From NCBI RefSeq assembly GCF_050632395.1, contig NZ_CP192600.1, positions 1,302,001-1,366,000 of the forward strand: a DNA stretch of 64,000 nucleotides, in the 5' to 3' direction. Made by a program: the position numbers and the translations under genes. The DNA comes from JAUYQR01 sp050632395 (lineage in GTDB: Bacteria; Pseudomonadota; Alphaproteobacteria; Rhodobacterales; Rhodobacteraceae). The notes beneath the pieces were generated by a model that saw only the letters and a program-made list of their open reading frames with translations, searched no databases and was not told the DNA's origin. Every line of letters begins with the position of its first letter. Position 1 is the stretch's first letter. Below, in pieces: positions 41,076 through 49,165 of the stretch.

Positions 41076-42597
41076 GGCGGCCTCCGGCGATCTGGTTGCG
41101 CAGGCCGTCATAGCGTTCGACATTGGCCTTGGGCTCGCGGCGCAGGGTCAGTGCCTGCGGGGTATCCAGTGGTGGCCTACCGATCACCTTGCCGTCGACC
41201 AGTCGGTGCAGCAGGTTCAGCACATGGGTCTTGGTCGGCACGCCCTCGGCCAGTGCCAACTCCACGGCGATGAGCACCGCCTGTTCATCGTGCTGAAGAA
41301 CCAGGGCGAGGATGTCTGCCATCTCGCGATCACCGCCGGGCTTGCGCAGCATGTGATCCTGCAACTGCCTGAAGGCAGACGGCAATTCTGCGAAGGGCGC
41401 ACCATTCCGAAGCGCCCCGGGCTTACGCTGAACGACAGCCAGATAATGCCGCCAGTCGTAGATCGTCCGCGGTGGCAGGTGGTGGCTGCGTTCGATGATC
41501 CGCGGATGCTCGCACAGGATGTTACCCTCCGCTGCCACGACCAGCCGGTCGGGATAGATCCGCAGGCTGATGGGCCGGTTCGCGAATGACGCCGGAACGC
41601 TGTAGCGATTGCGCTCGAAGCTGATCAGGCAGGTGGGCGAGACACGCTTGCTCACCTCTATGAATCCGTCAAAGGCGACAGGCAAGGGCATCAGGGCGGC
41701 CTGCTCTTCGGCCCAGACATCGGCGATCGTGCCGGGCAGCGTGCCATGGGCGGTCTCGCGCCACAGCTCCTGGCAACGCTGCTCCAGCCAGGCATTCAGT
41801 GCGGCGATATCGGGGAAGTCCGGCATGCCTTGCAGCATCTGGTGGCGAGCGTCGCGGACGTTCTTCTCGACCTGGCCTTTCTCCCAACCTGCGGCCGGAT
41901 TGCAGAAGTCAGGCTCGAAGACATAGTGGTTGGTCATGGCCAGGAACCGGATGTTGACCTGCCGTTCCTTGCCGCGGCCGACACGATCCACCGCCGTGCG
42001 CATGTTATCGTAGATCCCGCGCCCGGGCACGCCGCCGAAGACCCGGAACCCGTGCCAATGCGCGTCGAACAGCATCTCGTGGGTCTGCAAGGGATAGGCT
42101 CGCAGCAAGAAGGCCCGGCTGTGCGACAGCTTGACATGGGCGACCTGCAGCTTCCTGCGCTCACCGCCCAGAACCGCAAAGTCCTCGCTCCAGTCGAACT
42201 GGAAGGCTTCGCCCGGGCGGAATGACAGCGGAACAAAGGTGCCGCGTCCCGTGGTCTGTTGGTCGCGCTGGCGATCCGCTCGCCACCCCCGCGCGAAGGC
42301 TGCCACCCGGCCATAGGAACCGGTGAAGCCCAGCGTCACCAGATCGGTGTGCAACTGCTTCAGCGTCCGCCTCTGCTTGCGTGCCTTCGCGGCCTCGGTC
42401 TTCAGCCAGCCGGCCAGCTTGTCGGCGAAGGGGTCAAGCTTGCTCGTCCGTTCCGGCGTGGCAAACCTCGGCTCGATCGTGCCCGCCGCCAGATGCTTGG
42501 CCACGGTATTGCGCGACAGGCCCGTGCGCCGGGCGATCTCCCGGATCGACAGCTTCTGCCGCAAGTGCATGCGTCGGATGATGTTCAAAAGTCCCAT
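41065..42597 (-). CDS. istA: IstA transposase of IS21
   Basis: 510-residue transposase. The N-terminal HTH region (LSIREIARRTGLSRNTVAKHL) is followed by a DDE integrase core with D in FQFDWSEDFAVL, D in YDNMRTAVDRV and E in EKGQVEKNVRD, and the C-terminal IstA domain. All three catalytic positions are present. ATG 42597 follows AACGGAG by eight bases; GTG 42606 is an alternative. Confidence 0.95.
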   Translation of the reverse strand: MGLLNIIRRMHLRQKLSIREIARRTGLSRNTVAKHLAAGTIEPRFATPERTSKLDPFADKLAGWLKTEAAKARKQRRTLKQLHTDLVTLGFTGSYGRVAAFARGWRADRQRDQQTTGRGTFVPLSFRPGEAFQFDWSEDFAVLGGERRKLQVAHVKLSHSRAFLLRAYPLQTHEMLFDAHWHGFRVFGGVPGRGIYDNMRTAVDRVGRGKERQVNIRFLAMTNHYVFEPDFCNPAAGWEKGQVEKNVRDARHQMLQGMPDFPDIAALNAWLEQRCQELWRETAHGTLPGTIADVWAEEQAALMPLPVAFDGFIEVSKRVSPTCLISFERNRYSVPASFANRPISLRIYPDRLVVAAEGNILCEHPRIIERSHHLPPRTIYDWRHYLAVVQRKPGALRNGAPFAELPSAFRQLQDHMLRKPGGDREMADILALVLQHDEQAVLIAVELALAEGVPTKTHVLNLLHRLVDGKVIGRPPLDTPQALTLRREPKANVERYDGLRNQIAGGRHAS

Positions 42598-42714
42598 GTG
42601 GATCACTCCGTTGCCCCCGCCGCTCTCCGCTCCAGGGGAAGGTTCACATGGCTCAATTCTCAGTGGAAATTACCCGCCCACCCGGCTCAGTTCTGGGTGG
42701 AAATCAACACGCTG

Positions 42715-43194
42715 GTGAAGCTTTCCGCTATCCAGTTGGCCATACGGGCCGGAATTGCGGGTGGCGCAGCCACATGGATCGCCATGCGGCTGGCGCTCGA
42801 ACACCCGGTCTATGCATTCATCGCGGCCGTGATTGCAACCGACCTTTCCGCGGCTCAGTCGCGGAAACTTGGTCTTCGTCGGATTTTTGCCACCGCGATT
42901 GGTGGCATTTGTGCGGCGGGTCTGTCTCAAGTTCTTGGTCCGGGATCAAGCGCGGTGGGCTTGGCCGTGTTCGTGGCGATGGTGGTAGGAAGTTTGCTGG
43001 GTGCCGGGGAGGGCACACGCGTCGCGGGCTTCATATGCGGGATCGTCATTCTAGAGCATTCGTCCGAGCCGTGGCTTTACGGCGCGCAGCGTTTTGTCGA
43101 AACGGCACTCGGGGTGCTCGTTGCCTGGGGTGTCAGCTTCTTGCCGCGGTTCATTAACAAAGACGAGAACCAAGACACTCCCACTTTGGATTAG
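42715..43194 (+). CDS. Aromatic-acid-exporter/FUSC-type membrane protein
   Basis: 159 residues with about five membrane helices: LAIRAGIAGGAATWIAMRLALEHPVYAFIAAVIATDLSAAQSRKLGLRRIFATAIGG, where the polar VIATDLSAAQSRKLG loop matches the family's (A)VIxxDxxxxxSxxxGxxR block. It starts at GTG 42715, directly after the IS21 end, so its native upstream DNA was lost and the start may not be the original. This half-size form usually acts as a homodimer or with a partner. Substrate unknown. Confidence 0.72.
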   Translation: MKLSAIQLAIRAGIAGGAATWIAMRLALEHPVYAFIAAVIATDLSAAQSRKLGLRRIFATAIGGICAAGLSQVLGPGSSAVGLAVFVAMVVGSLLGAGEGTRVAGFICGIVILEHSSEPWLYGAQRFVETALGVLVAWGVSFLPRFINKDENQDTPTLD

Positions 43195-43257
43195 TCGGGC
43201 GCGCAGTGTAGGACTTACTTGGCGCAGACACAGACAACGATCCTACGGCGATCCAGT

Positions 43258-43840
43258 TCAAGGTGAACGAGTATCCCTCGTCCACTCGGCTGCACCAAAG
43301 GCGGATTTTTCCGCGTCAGCAAGGCGATCGCGGCCACGGCGAACAAGAGTCTGATGAACACGCCGACGATCCGGATGCCCAACTTCTCGCCGTAACCTCG
43401 AACAGGGGCAAGAAGCCTTCGCCAACCAGGATACCCAGCGCATCAAGGGATTTGATCGCTACCCCTTGCCTTGGCCCGTTCTGCACGATCTGCAGCGCCA
43501 GAGGCCACGCCAGGACCATCAGCCCCGGAAACAGCGTCGATGATAACCGGGCCAGACCCGTCGCCGTCGCTGCCACGACCGCAAGAACCCGCCGCCAATG
43601 GCGCCGATGATCCGGTCGCGCGCCACCTGAACGCCCGAATGCAGTTCGGCCCACAACGTGATGATCGCCCCGATCGGCACGGCTCCGGGTGCAGGCGGCT
43701 CGAACACCCAGACCAGAAAGGCACCCAGGGTCAACACAACGGCGGCTGCCAACCGCGGCAGCACCTCGTATCGCGGCGCGGGCTCTGCAGGTTCCGACGG
43801 TTCGGCGATGGTAAGCGAGGCCGACAGGTGCCATGACGCG
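43258..43840 (-). pseudogene. Frameshifted FUSC-type exporter remnant
   Basis: Coding-like protein is found in pieces in different frames. PRYEVLPRLAAAVVLTLGAFLVWVFEP and GAVPIGAIITLWAELHSGVQVARDRIIGAIGG (43764 to about 43600) match the FUSC N-terminal helices and its x-A-x-I-T-x10-S-x3-A-R-D-R-x-G block. The sense then moves to another frame (LARLSSTLFPGLMVLAWPLALQIVQNG and FLPLFEVTARS) and again near 43380 (IRIVGVFIRLLFAVAAIALL). At least two frameshifts, no intact gene. Confidence 0.5.
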
Positions 43841-44102
43841 CGCGTGCATCAGATCGGTCTGCGCTTTTTCACGCTGCGCCGATGCTGCGCGGAACTGCGG
43901 GTTGTCCTCACCTTGCGGGCCAAGGCGTCCGCAAAACTGCGCCAATTGCGCCTCGGCAGCACAAAGTCTGGCCCGAGCGGTCTCAAGGTTGGCCGTGGTC
44001 GACGAGTAGCGCTCGAAGGTGAGCTCGTGGCCCGGCCGTTCGGGCGTGACATCGTTGGTGGTTTCCTTGCGGGTGACGGTGGCCTCGAAAGCACGGCAAC
44101 TG
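43838..44102 (-). pseudogene. HlyD-family adaptor remnant
   Basis: A coiled-coil fragment (TFERYSSTTANLETARARLCAAEAQLAQFCGRLG then EDNPQFRAASAQREKAQTDLMHARVMAP) with the end of the HlyD hairpin (ARVMAP) before the frame breaks. The N-terminal lipoyl half and C-terminal barrel are absent. It lies directly upstream of the FUSC remnant on the same strand, with which it would have formed an efflux operon. Confidence 0.5.
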
Positions 44103-44214
44103 ACGACCGCTTATCGTTTCGATGTGGGTGCGGCTCTGGCACCACTTAAATCCCGACCAAGCACAATGCAGAACTAGCCTTGATGAGGGTTCAGGCCGCA
44201 GGCTTTGGGTTACT

Positions 44215-44370
44215 TCAGTCCGGCTGCCGCATTGCGCTGCCGGATTCGGCAACAAAGATGTCCCGTGGGGCGAATACGACGGTTAGAACACCAACGTACA
44301 CCAGTAGGAACAAGGCAACGGAGTAAACACTACGGGAGGGCGTTGCTTTGGAACGCAGCGTGTGCGGCAT
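44215..44370 (-). CDS. Small single-pass membrane protein
   Basis: 51 residues with one membrane helix (YSVALFLLVYVGVLTVVF, about 15-33) and a basic N-terminus (PHTLRSKATPSRS). AAGGAG lies seven bases before the ATG. It precedes the HlyD and FUSC remnants on the same strand, the position of the small aaeX-type protein in efflux operons, though it does not look like AaeX in sequence. Confidence 0.5.
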   Translation of the reverse strand: MPHTLRSKATPSRSVYSVALFLLVYVGVLTVVFAPRDIFVAESGSAMRQPD

Positions 44371-44588
44371 TTCGGGATCTCCTTGCGTGGCAGCGACTCG
44401 GGTCCGATGCGCAAAAACTACCACCGAAGGCGAAACCCTGCCTCCTCATCTTAAGCGTGTAGGCGGAATTTCTGCCCTGCGTAGGGGCAATTATTGGGAA
44501 GTCTTTCCCTGACTGCGCCAAAATGCGAGGGTGAGACGGCGCATGTTCTGCCCTTCGGAAATGCAGACTTACGGGCAGGTTTCGCGGC

Positions 44589-46307
44589 TTAGCTGCGCAC
44601 CCCGGAAAAACGCGTTTGCCAATCGACGCGCTCTTCATCGGTGATCTTGCGGAACAGGTTTTCCGGGATGCTGAATCCGTGACCTTCGGGCAATTTGCGC
44701 ATGGCTGCCGAGATGTCGTCGGGCCAGGTCCAGTCGTCACTGTTCAGCGCCGACATCATCGCCTCGGCTGCTGTGGGGATGAACGGTCGCGACAGGATGG
44801 CGTAGACGCGGATGAGGTTCAGGGCCAGCCGAACGATCGCCTCGGCGCGATCCCCATCGGTCTTCACGACGGTCCACGGGGCCGACGCCTGCAGGTACTC
44901 GTTGCCGATGACCCAGATCGCGCGCAGCTCGGCTGCGGCTTTGCGAACATCCATTGCATGCATGAGATCGGCATAGGCAGCAATGCGGCTGCCAAGATCG
45001 GCGATGAGGGCCGCTTCCATCGGCCCGAACTCTCCGCCGGGGGGGACGGTGGCTCCGAATTTCGATGTGGCGAATTTGGTGACGCGGCTGACGAGGTTGC
45101 CAAGGACATCGGCGAGATCCTTGTTCACCGAGGTCTGGAAGTTTTCCCAGGTGAATTCGCTGTCGCTGCTTTCCGGTGCGTGTGACAAAAGCCACCAGCG
45201 CCAGTAATCGGCGGGCAGGATCGACAGCGCCTGATCCATGAACACGCCGCGGCCCTGGCTGGTCGAGAACTGGCCGCCGTCGTAATTCAGGTAATTAAAC
45301 GACTTGATGTAATCGACCAGCTTCCACGGCTCGCCTGATCCCATGATCGTGGCCGGGAAGCTCAGGGTGTGGAAGGGCACGTTGTCCTTGCCCATGAATT
45401 GCACATAGCGAACATCAGCTGCTCCCTTGTCGGTGCGCCACCAGCGTTCCCATGCACTTTCCGGCTTTCCGTGGGCGTCGGCCCATTCGGCGGTGCAGGC
45501 GATGTATTCGATCGGGGCGTCGAACCAGACGTAGAAGACCTTGCCTTCCATTCCCGGCCAATCTGCGTCGCCCTTCTTGACCGGAACGCCCCAGTGCAGG
45601 TCACGGGTGATGCCGCGGTCTTGCAGGCCATCGCCATCGTTCAGCCATTTCTTGGCGATCGAGGTGGTGAGGATCGGCCAGTCGGTCTTGCTGTCGATCC
45701 AGGCCTCCAACCTGTCGCGCAAGGCGCGCTGCTTGAGGTAAAGATGTTTGGTTTCGCGGACTTCCAGGTTCTTCGACCCCGAGATCGACGAGCGCGCGTC
45801 GATCAGGTCGGTCGGATCAAGCTGCTTTGTGCAGTTCTCACACTGGTCGCCACGGGCGGCTTCATAGCCGCAGTTCGGGCAGGTGCCGGTGATGTAGCGG
45901 TCGGGCAGGAAGCGGTTGTCGTCGATCGAAAAGACCTGCTTTTCGCTGACCTCTTCGATCAGCCCGTTCTCGGCCAGCTTGCCCGCGAAATGCTGGGTGA
46001 GCTTGTGGTTGCGCTGGCTGGAGGAGCGGCCGAAATGGTCGAACGACAGGCGGAACCCGGCGGCCAGATCCTTTTGCACCTGATGCATTTCGGCGCAATA
46101 GTCCTCGACTGGTTTGCCCGCCTTTGCGGCGGCAAGTTCGGCGGGGGTTCCGTGTTCGTCTGTGGCGCAGATGAACATGACCTCGTGGCCTTGGGCGCGG
46201 CAGAATCGGGCGTACAGGTCGGCGGGCAGTTGGCTGCCGACGAGGTTACCCAAGTGCTTGATCCCGTTGATATAGGGGATCGCGGAAGTGATGAGAATCC
46301 GTGCCAT
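44589..46307 (-). CDS. metG: Methionine--tRNA ligase
   Basis: 572-residue class I synthetase that charges tRNA-Met. The HIGH-like signature is in KHLGNLVGS. A zinc-knuckle region has GTCPNCGYEAARGDQCENC. The KMSKS loop reads GGQFSTSQGRGVF, a changed form. The anticodon-binding helical domain follows, and there is no C-terminal tRNA-binding EMAP domain. ATG at 46307 gives MARILITSAIPYINGIKH. It marks the right edge of the accessory island. Confidence 0.96.
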   Translation of the reverse strand: MARILITSAIPYINGIKHLGNLVGSQLPADLYARFCRAQGHEVMFICATDEHGTPAELAAAKAGKPVEDYCAEMHQVQKDLAAGFRLSFDHFGRSSSQRNHKLTQHFAGKLAENGLIEEVSEKQVFSIDDNRFLPDRYITGTCPNCGYEAARGDQCENCTKQLDPTDLIDARSSISGSKNLEVRETKHLYLKQRALRDRLEAWIDSKTDWPILTTSIAKKWLNDGDGLQDRGITRDLHWGVPVKKGDADWPGMEGKVFYVWFDAPIEYIACTAEWADAHGKPESAWERWWRTDKGAADVRYVQFMGKDNVPFHTLSFPATIMGSGEPWKLVDYIKSFNYLNYDGGQFSTSQGRGVFMDQALSILPADYWRWWLLSHAPESSDSEFTWENFQTSVNKDLADVLGNLVSRVTKFATSKFGATVPPGGEFGPMEAALIADLGSRIAAYADLMHAMDVRKAAAELRAIWVIGNEYLQASAPWTVVKTDGDRAEAIVRLALNLIRVYAILSRPFIPTAAEAMMSALNSDDWTWPDDISAAMRKLPEGHGFSIPENLFRKITDEERVDWQTRFSGVRS

Positions 46308-46380
46308 TTGCGTGCCTTTCGTCCCGGTCCGCGCGCTTGTAACGCGCGTCCGGGCGAAGGGCCAGAGCGGACCTTCGGGA

Positions 46381-47133
46381 CTACTGCGCGCAGTAGCCGC
46401 CGTCGATAAGGTGGTAGGAGCCGGTGATGAAGCTGGCTTTGTCGGAGAGGAGGAACTGGGTCAGGTCGGCGACTTCTTCCGGGCGGCCGAGGCGGCCTAT
46501 GGGGTGGGCGGTGATGAGGGCCTCTTTCGCGCCGGGGGGGAGGGCGGAGAGAAGCGGGGTTTCGATGAACGCGGGGCCGATCGCGTTCACGCGGATGCCC
46601 TTGGCGGAGTATTCGATGGCCGCCGCACGGGTAAGGCCAAGAAGCGCGTGCTTGGCCGCCGTATAGGCCGCAGCGTTGGCGAAACCGACGCTGCCGAGGA
46701 TCGAGGCCATGTTGACGATCGACCCGCCGCCGACTTTCAGCATCGCCGGAATGGCATGGCGCATCCCGTAGAACACAGCGTTCAGGTTCACGTTTATCAC
46801 GTGATTCCAGCCATCTACGGGATATTCGCCAACCGGTGCCGAAGGCCCCGCGATGCCCGCGTTGTTCACCAGAAGATGCAGCCCGCTGCCCCATTCCACC
46901 GCTTGGGAGACAAGCCCCTGGACCGCTGCCGGATCGGACACGTCACCGCCAGCGGCTCTGGCAAGGCCGCCGGTCGCGGCGATTTCGTTGGCGACACGGG
47001 TGGCCGCGGCAAGGTTCAGGTCCTGCACCAGCACCCGCGCGCCGCTTGCGGCAAGACCCTTGGCGACGGCTTCACCGATGCCGGAACCAGCACCGGTGAC
47101 CAGCGCCGTCTTGTCGTGAAACACGATTTCCAT
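46381..47133 (-). CDS. SDR-family oxidoreductase
   Basis: 250-residue short-chain dehydrogenase. It has the cofactor motif TGAGSGIG, NNAG (VNNAGIAGPS), the catalytic Ser in MASILGS and YTAAK (the YxxxK catalytic pair), and a late SDKASFITGSYHLIDGGY. NAD versus NADP is not clear from the acidic residue VLVQDLN (Asp suggests NAD). Start at 47133 has GGAGA eight bases before it. Substrate unknown. Confidence 0.88.
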   Translation of the reverse strand: MEIVFHDKTALVTGAGSGIGEAVAKGLAASGARVLVQDLNLAAATRVANEIAATGGLARAAGGDVSDPAAVQGLVSQAVEWGSGLHLLVNNAGIAGPSAPVGEYPVDGWNHVINVNLNAVFYGMRHAIPAMLKVGGGSIVNMASILGSVGFANAAAYTAAKHALLGLTRAAAIEYSAKGIRVNAIGPAFIETPLLSALPPGAKEALITAHPIGRLGRPEEVADLTQFLLSDKASFITGSYHLIDGGYCAQ

Positions 47134-47230
47134 GTGCCATTTCTCCATGCCAGTTTTCGTATGGCAAACGTATGGCAAGTGTCTGGCAGCGCGGCCTTGA
47201 TATGGCGCAAGGAAACGGCGGTTTTCGCGA

Positions 47231-47779
47231 TCAGCCTTTGGCGCGGCCTCGGATCATGCGGGCGAGGGTGCCGTCGCCGGCCATTTCCCGCTTCAGCGCC
47301 GCAAGGCCGTGCACGATGATGAGGCCGATCAGAAGCTTGGTCTGGATGTCGTGCAGGCCGAACCAGAATGCCTCGCCCGCTTCGGAGGCGGGCGCGATGG
47401 GCGGCACCACCCAGCGGTCGGCGAACATCACGTCGATGCCGGTGGCCGAACTGCCGGCCCAGCCGCTGAGCGGGATGCCAAGGAGGAGGAGGTAGAAGGC
47501 GATGTGGCCAGCCCGCGCCGCCATCCGTTCCCAGCCTGGGCCGCCAATGGGCTTTGGCACCGGGCTGGCGATGTGCCAGCCGATCCGCAGCAGGACGAGG
47601 CCAAGCACGGTCAGGCCAAGGGTCTTGTGGAGGCCGTAGAGCCAGAGGTTGGCAAGGCCCGGCTCCATGTCGGTAATGCGAAGGCCAAGCGCCAGCATCA
47701 CGATGACCAGAAGCGCGGTGGTCCAGTGCAAGAGGCGGGTGACGCGGCCAAAGCTGTCTGGCGTGTTCGCCCAGTGCAT
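47231..47779 (-). CDS. Cytochrome b561 family protein
   Basis: 182 residues with four membrane helices and the paired heme histidines of cytochrome b561: RLLHWTTALL, YGLHKTLGLTVLGLVLLRIGW, RAGHIAFYLLL and IVHGLAALKR. It would pass electrons across the inner membrane, often to superoxide or peroxide-linked partners. The gene is followed by a YceI gene three bases upstream on the same strand (47783), a common pairing, so they form an operon. Confidence 0.92.
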   Translation of the reverse strand: MHWANTPDSFGRVTRLLHWTTALLVIVMLALGLRITDMEPGLANLWLYGLHKTLGLTVLGLVLLRIGWHIASPVPKPIGGPGWERMAARAGHIAFYLLLLGIPLSGWAGSSATGIDVMFADRWVVPPIAPASEAGEAFWFGLHDIQTKLLIGLIIVHGLAALKREMAGDGTLARMIRGRAKG

Positions 47780-47782
47780 TGG

Positions 47783-48352
47783 CTACTTTGCCTCGATCCG
47801 GGCGGTGATGATGATGCGGACCTCGTCATCGACCATGTCGGACCAGCCGGTTGCGCCAAAATCGCTGCGGTTGACCTTGCCGGTCAGGCGCACGGTCAGG
47901 CGGGTTCGGTCGCCTGCGACGCTGCCTTTCTGGCGGAAGATTTCTGCACCGAGGGTAACGGGGCGGGTCACGCCCCGGATCGTCAGATTGCCGGCGACGG
48001 TGGCACCCTCGCCGCTGGCTGTGACCGAGGTGCTTTTGAAGATCATCTTCGGGTGCGCGGCTGCATCCAGCACCTTCGGCCCTTTCAGCGCCTGCGCGGC
48101 AAACGGAAAGCTGGCTTCGGCACCGGTCACGTCCAGTTGCACGGCGACGGTGCAGTTCGCCACGCTGTCGAAATCAAGCGTCAGGTCCGCGGTATCAAGC
48201 GGGATCGTGCCGGTGATGACGTCGGGGCCAAACTCGGTCTCGAACGCCACGGTCGAGGCGGCGTGGTCGAGGAGGTATTTGACCGGAGCTGCCGCCAGCG
48301 AGCCGGGGATCAGCAGGGCCGCAAAGAGGGTGGTGAGGATCGTTCGCGCCAT
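47783..48352 (-). CDS. YceI family periplasmic protein
   Basis: 189 residues with a signal peptide (ILTTLFAALLIPGSLAAA). The lipocalin-like YceI fold is shown by VKYLLDHAASTVAFETE, ALKGPKVLDAAAHPKMIFKS, GNLTIRGVTRPVTLGAEIF and the C-terminal NRSDFGATGW segment. YceI proteins bind isoprenoid lipids and are often co-transcribed with cytochrome b561. Start at 48352. Confidence 0.92.
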   Translation of the reverse strand: MARTILTTLFAALLIPGSLAAAPVKYLLDHAASTVAFETEFGPDVITGTIPLDTADLTLDFDSVANCTVAVQLDVTGAEASFPFAAQALKGPKVLDAAAHPKMIFKSTSVTASGEGATVAGNLTIRGVTRPVTLGAEIFRQKGSVAGDRTRLTVRLTGKVNRSDFGATGWSDMVDDEVRIIITARIEAK

Positions 48353-48406
48353 CTGTGCTACCTTTTGTTGGCACAAACGATAGCATGGCGCGGGCTTTGC
48401 GGGAAA

Positions 48407-49060
48407 TCATGTTGCCGTGTTGTGTGCGGCGAAAGGTTGGGGCGTCAGTGTTTCGGCCCCGTTCGCGCCGCGCAGAAGCCGCCACTGCGCCGGCATTTCC
48501 ATCCGGGCGCGCGCGCGCGTCAGCGTCCAGGCGCGCTGCGGATCGGCAAGGAGGCCGCTGCCGGGGGCGGGGGCCGCGTGCCACCGGCTTTCTGCCCCCT
48601 GCGCGCCGCCCTGTTCCGCCAGAAGCATGATCCCAAGCGGGGCAAGGCCATTGTCGTTGCGGGCGGCAGCGGCCCCCGCCTCGGCGGCCAGATGCAGGCG
48701 GCGGACGGGGGTCAGTGCGGGAGGGGTGTCGAGATCCATCACCACAAGGGGGGCCGCGCCCGACCGCAGCGCCTCCTCTCCAGCCCAGAGGATGTCATCC
48801 TCGCGCGCGGCGCGCACGAAGATCAGGCGCGAAGGGTCGGCAAGGCTGCGCAAGCCGGTTGCGTTCAGCCATTCCGACGTCCAGCCCGGATGCACCCAGA
48901 TCACCACGCCCTGACTTTTCGCCATCAAAAGCGCTGCAAGCGAAATGCGGGCGGGGCCGCAGAATTCATGCACCCGGCCACGTTGCAGCGAAAGCTCTCC
49001 GGCAAGGGGTTGCCAGAGGCGCGGGCTGCGGCTGGAAAGATCGTGAATCGGCAGACTCAT
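48407..49060 (-). CDS. imuA: ImuA-like protein of the SOS mutagenesis system
   Basis: 217-residue RecA-related protein. Segments matching ImuA are FCGPARISLAALLMAKSQGVVIWVHPGWTSEWLNATGLRSLADP, then LVVMDLDTPPALTPVRRLHLAAEAGAAAARNDNGLAPLGIML. ImuA is normally encoded with ImuB (a Y-family polymerase-like protein) and DnaE2. Here the next gene downstream is yceI, so the partners are missing from this place. An SOS box at 49078-49092 lies 17 bases before the start. Confidence 0.75.
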   Translation of the reverse strand: MSLPIHDLSSRSPRLWQPLAGELSLQRGRVHEFCGPARISLAALLMAKSQGVVIWVHPGWTSEWLNATGLRSLADPSRLIFVRAAREDDILWAGEEALRSGAAPLVVMDLDTPPALTPVRRLHLAAEAGAAAARNDNGLAPLGIMLLAEQGGAQGAESRWHAAPAPGSGLLADPQRAWTLTRARARMEMPAQWRLLRGANGAETLTPQPFAAHNTAT

Positions 49061-49077
49061 GGTGGGAAGGCTAGTAT

Positions 49078-49092
49078 GTTCATGAAAAGTTC
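49078..49092 (-). promoter_or_regulatory. LexA (SOS) box
   Basis: GTTC-N7-GTTC on the plus strand, i.e. GAAC-N7-GAAC toward imuA, the exact alphaproteobacterial LexA target. It lies 17 bp upstream of the imuA start codon, so it should repress imuA until DNA damage. It is 74 bp from the aldo/keto reductase start, too far to assume a role there. Confidence 0.75.
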
Positions 49093-49165
49093 TCAATCGG
49101 CTTTGCCGTGTCTTTGCCTTGCCGGGCTTTGCCGTTAGACCGGGGTGACACATCACGGAGATCAC

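Larger units (their letters stand above)
40209..42709 (-). mobile_element. IS21-family insertion sequence
   Basis: 2,501 bp with perfect 26-bp inverted ends starting TGTTGATTTCCACCCAG (left 40209-40234, right 42684-42709). Additional inner copies near both ends (GGCTCAATTCTCAGTGGAAAT at 42652) are typical of IS21. It contains istA and istB on the minus strand. The flanks ATGCC and CGCTG show no target duplication. Both genes look intact, so it may be mobile or recently so. Confidence 0.92.

Noticed and set aside
43195..43257. Possible continuation of the exporter gene past its stop at 43194
   Set aside because: No family sequence continues in any plus frame, and the stop is at a sensible C-terminus for a half-size exporter.
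47309..49138. 609-codon plus-strand frame across cytochrome b561, yceI and imuA
   Set aside because: Spans the antisense of three well-recognised genes; no domain seen.
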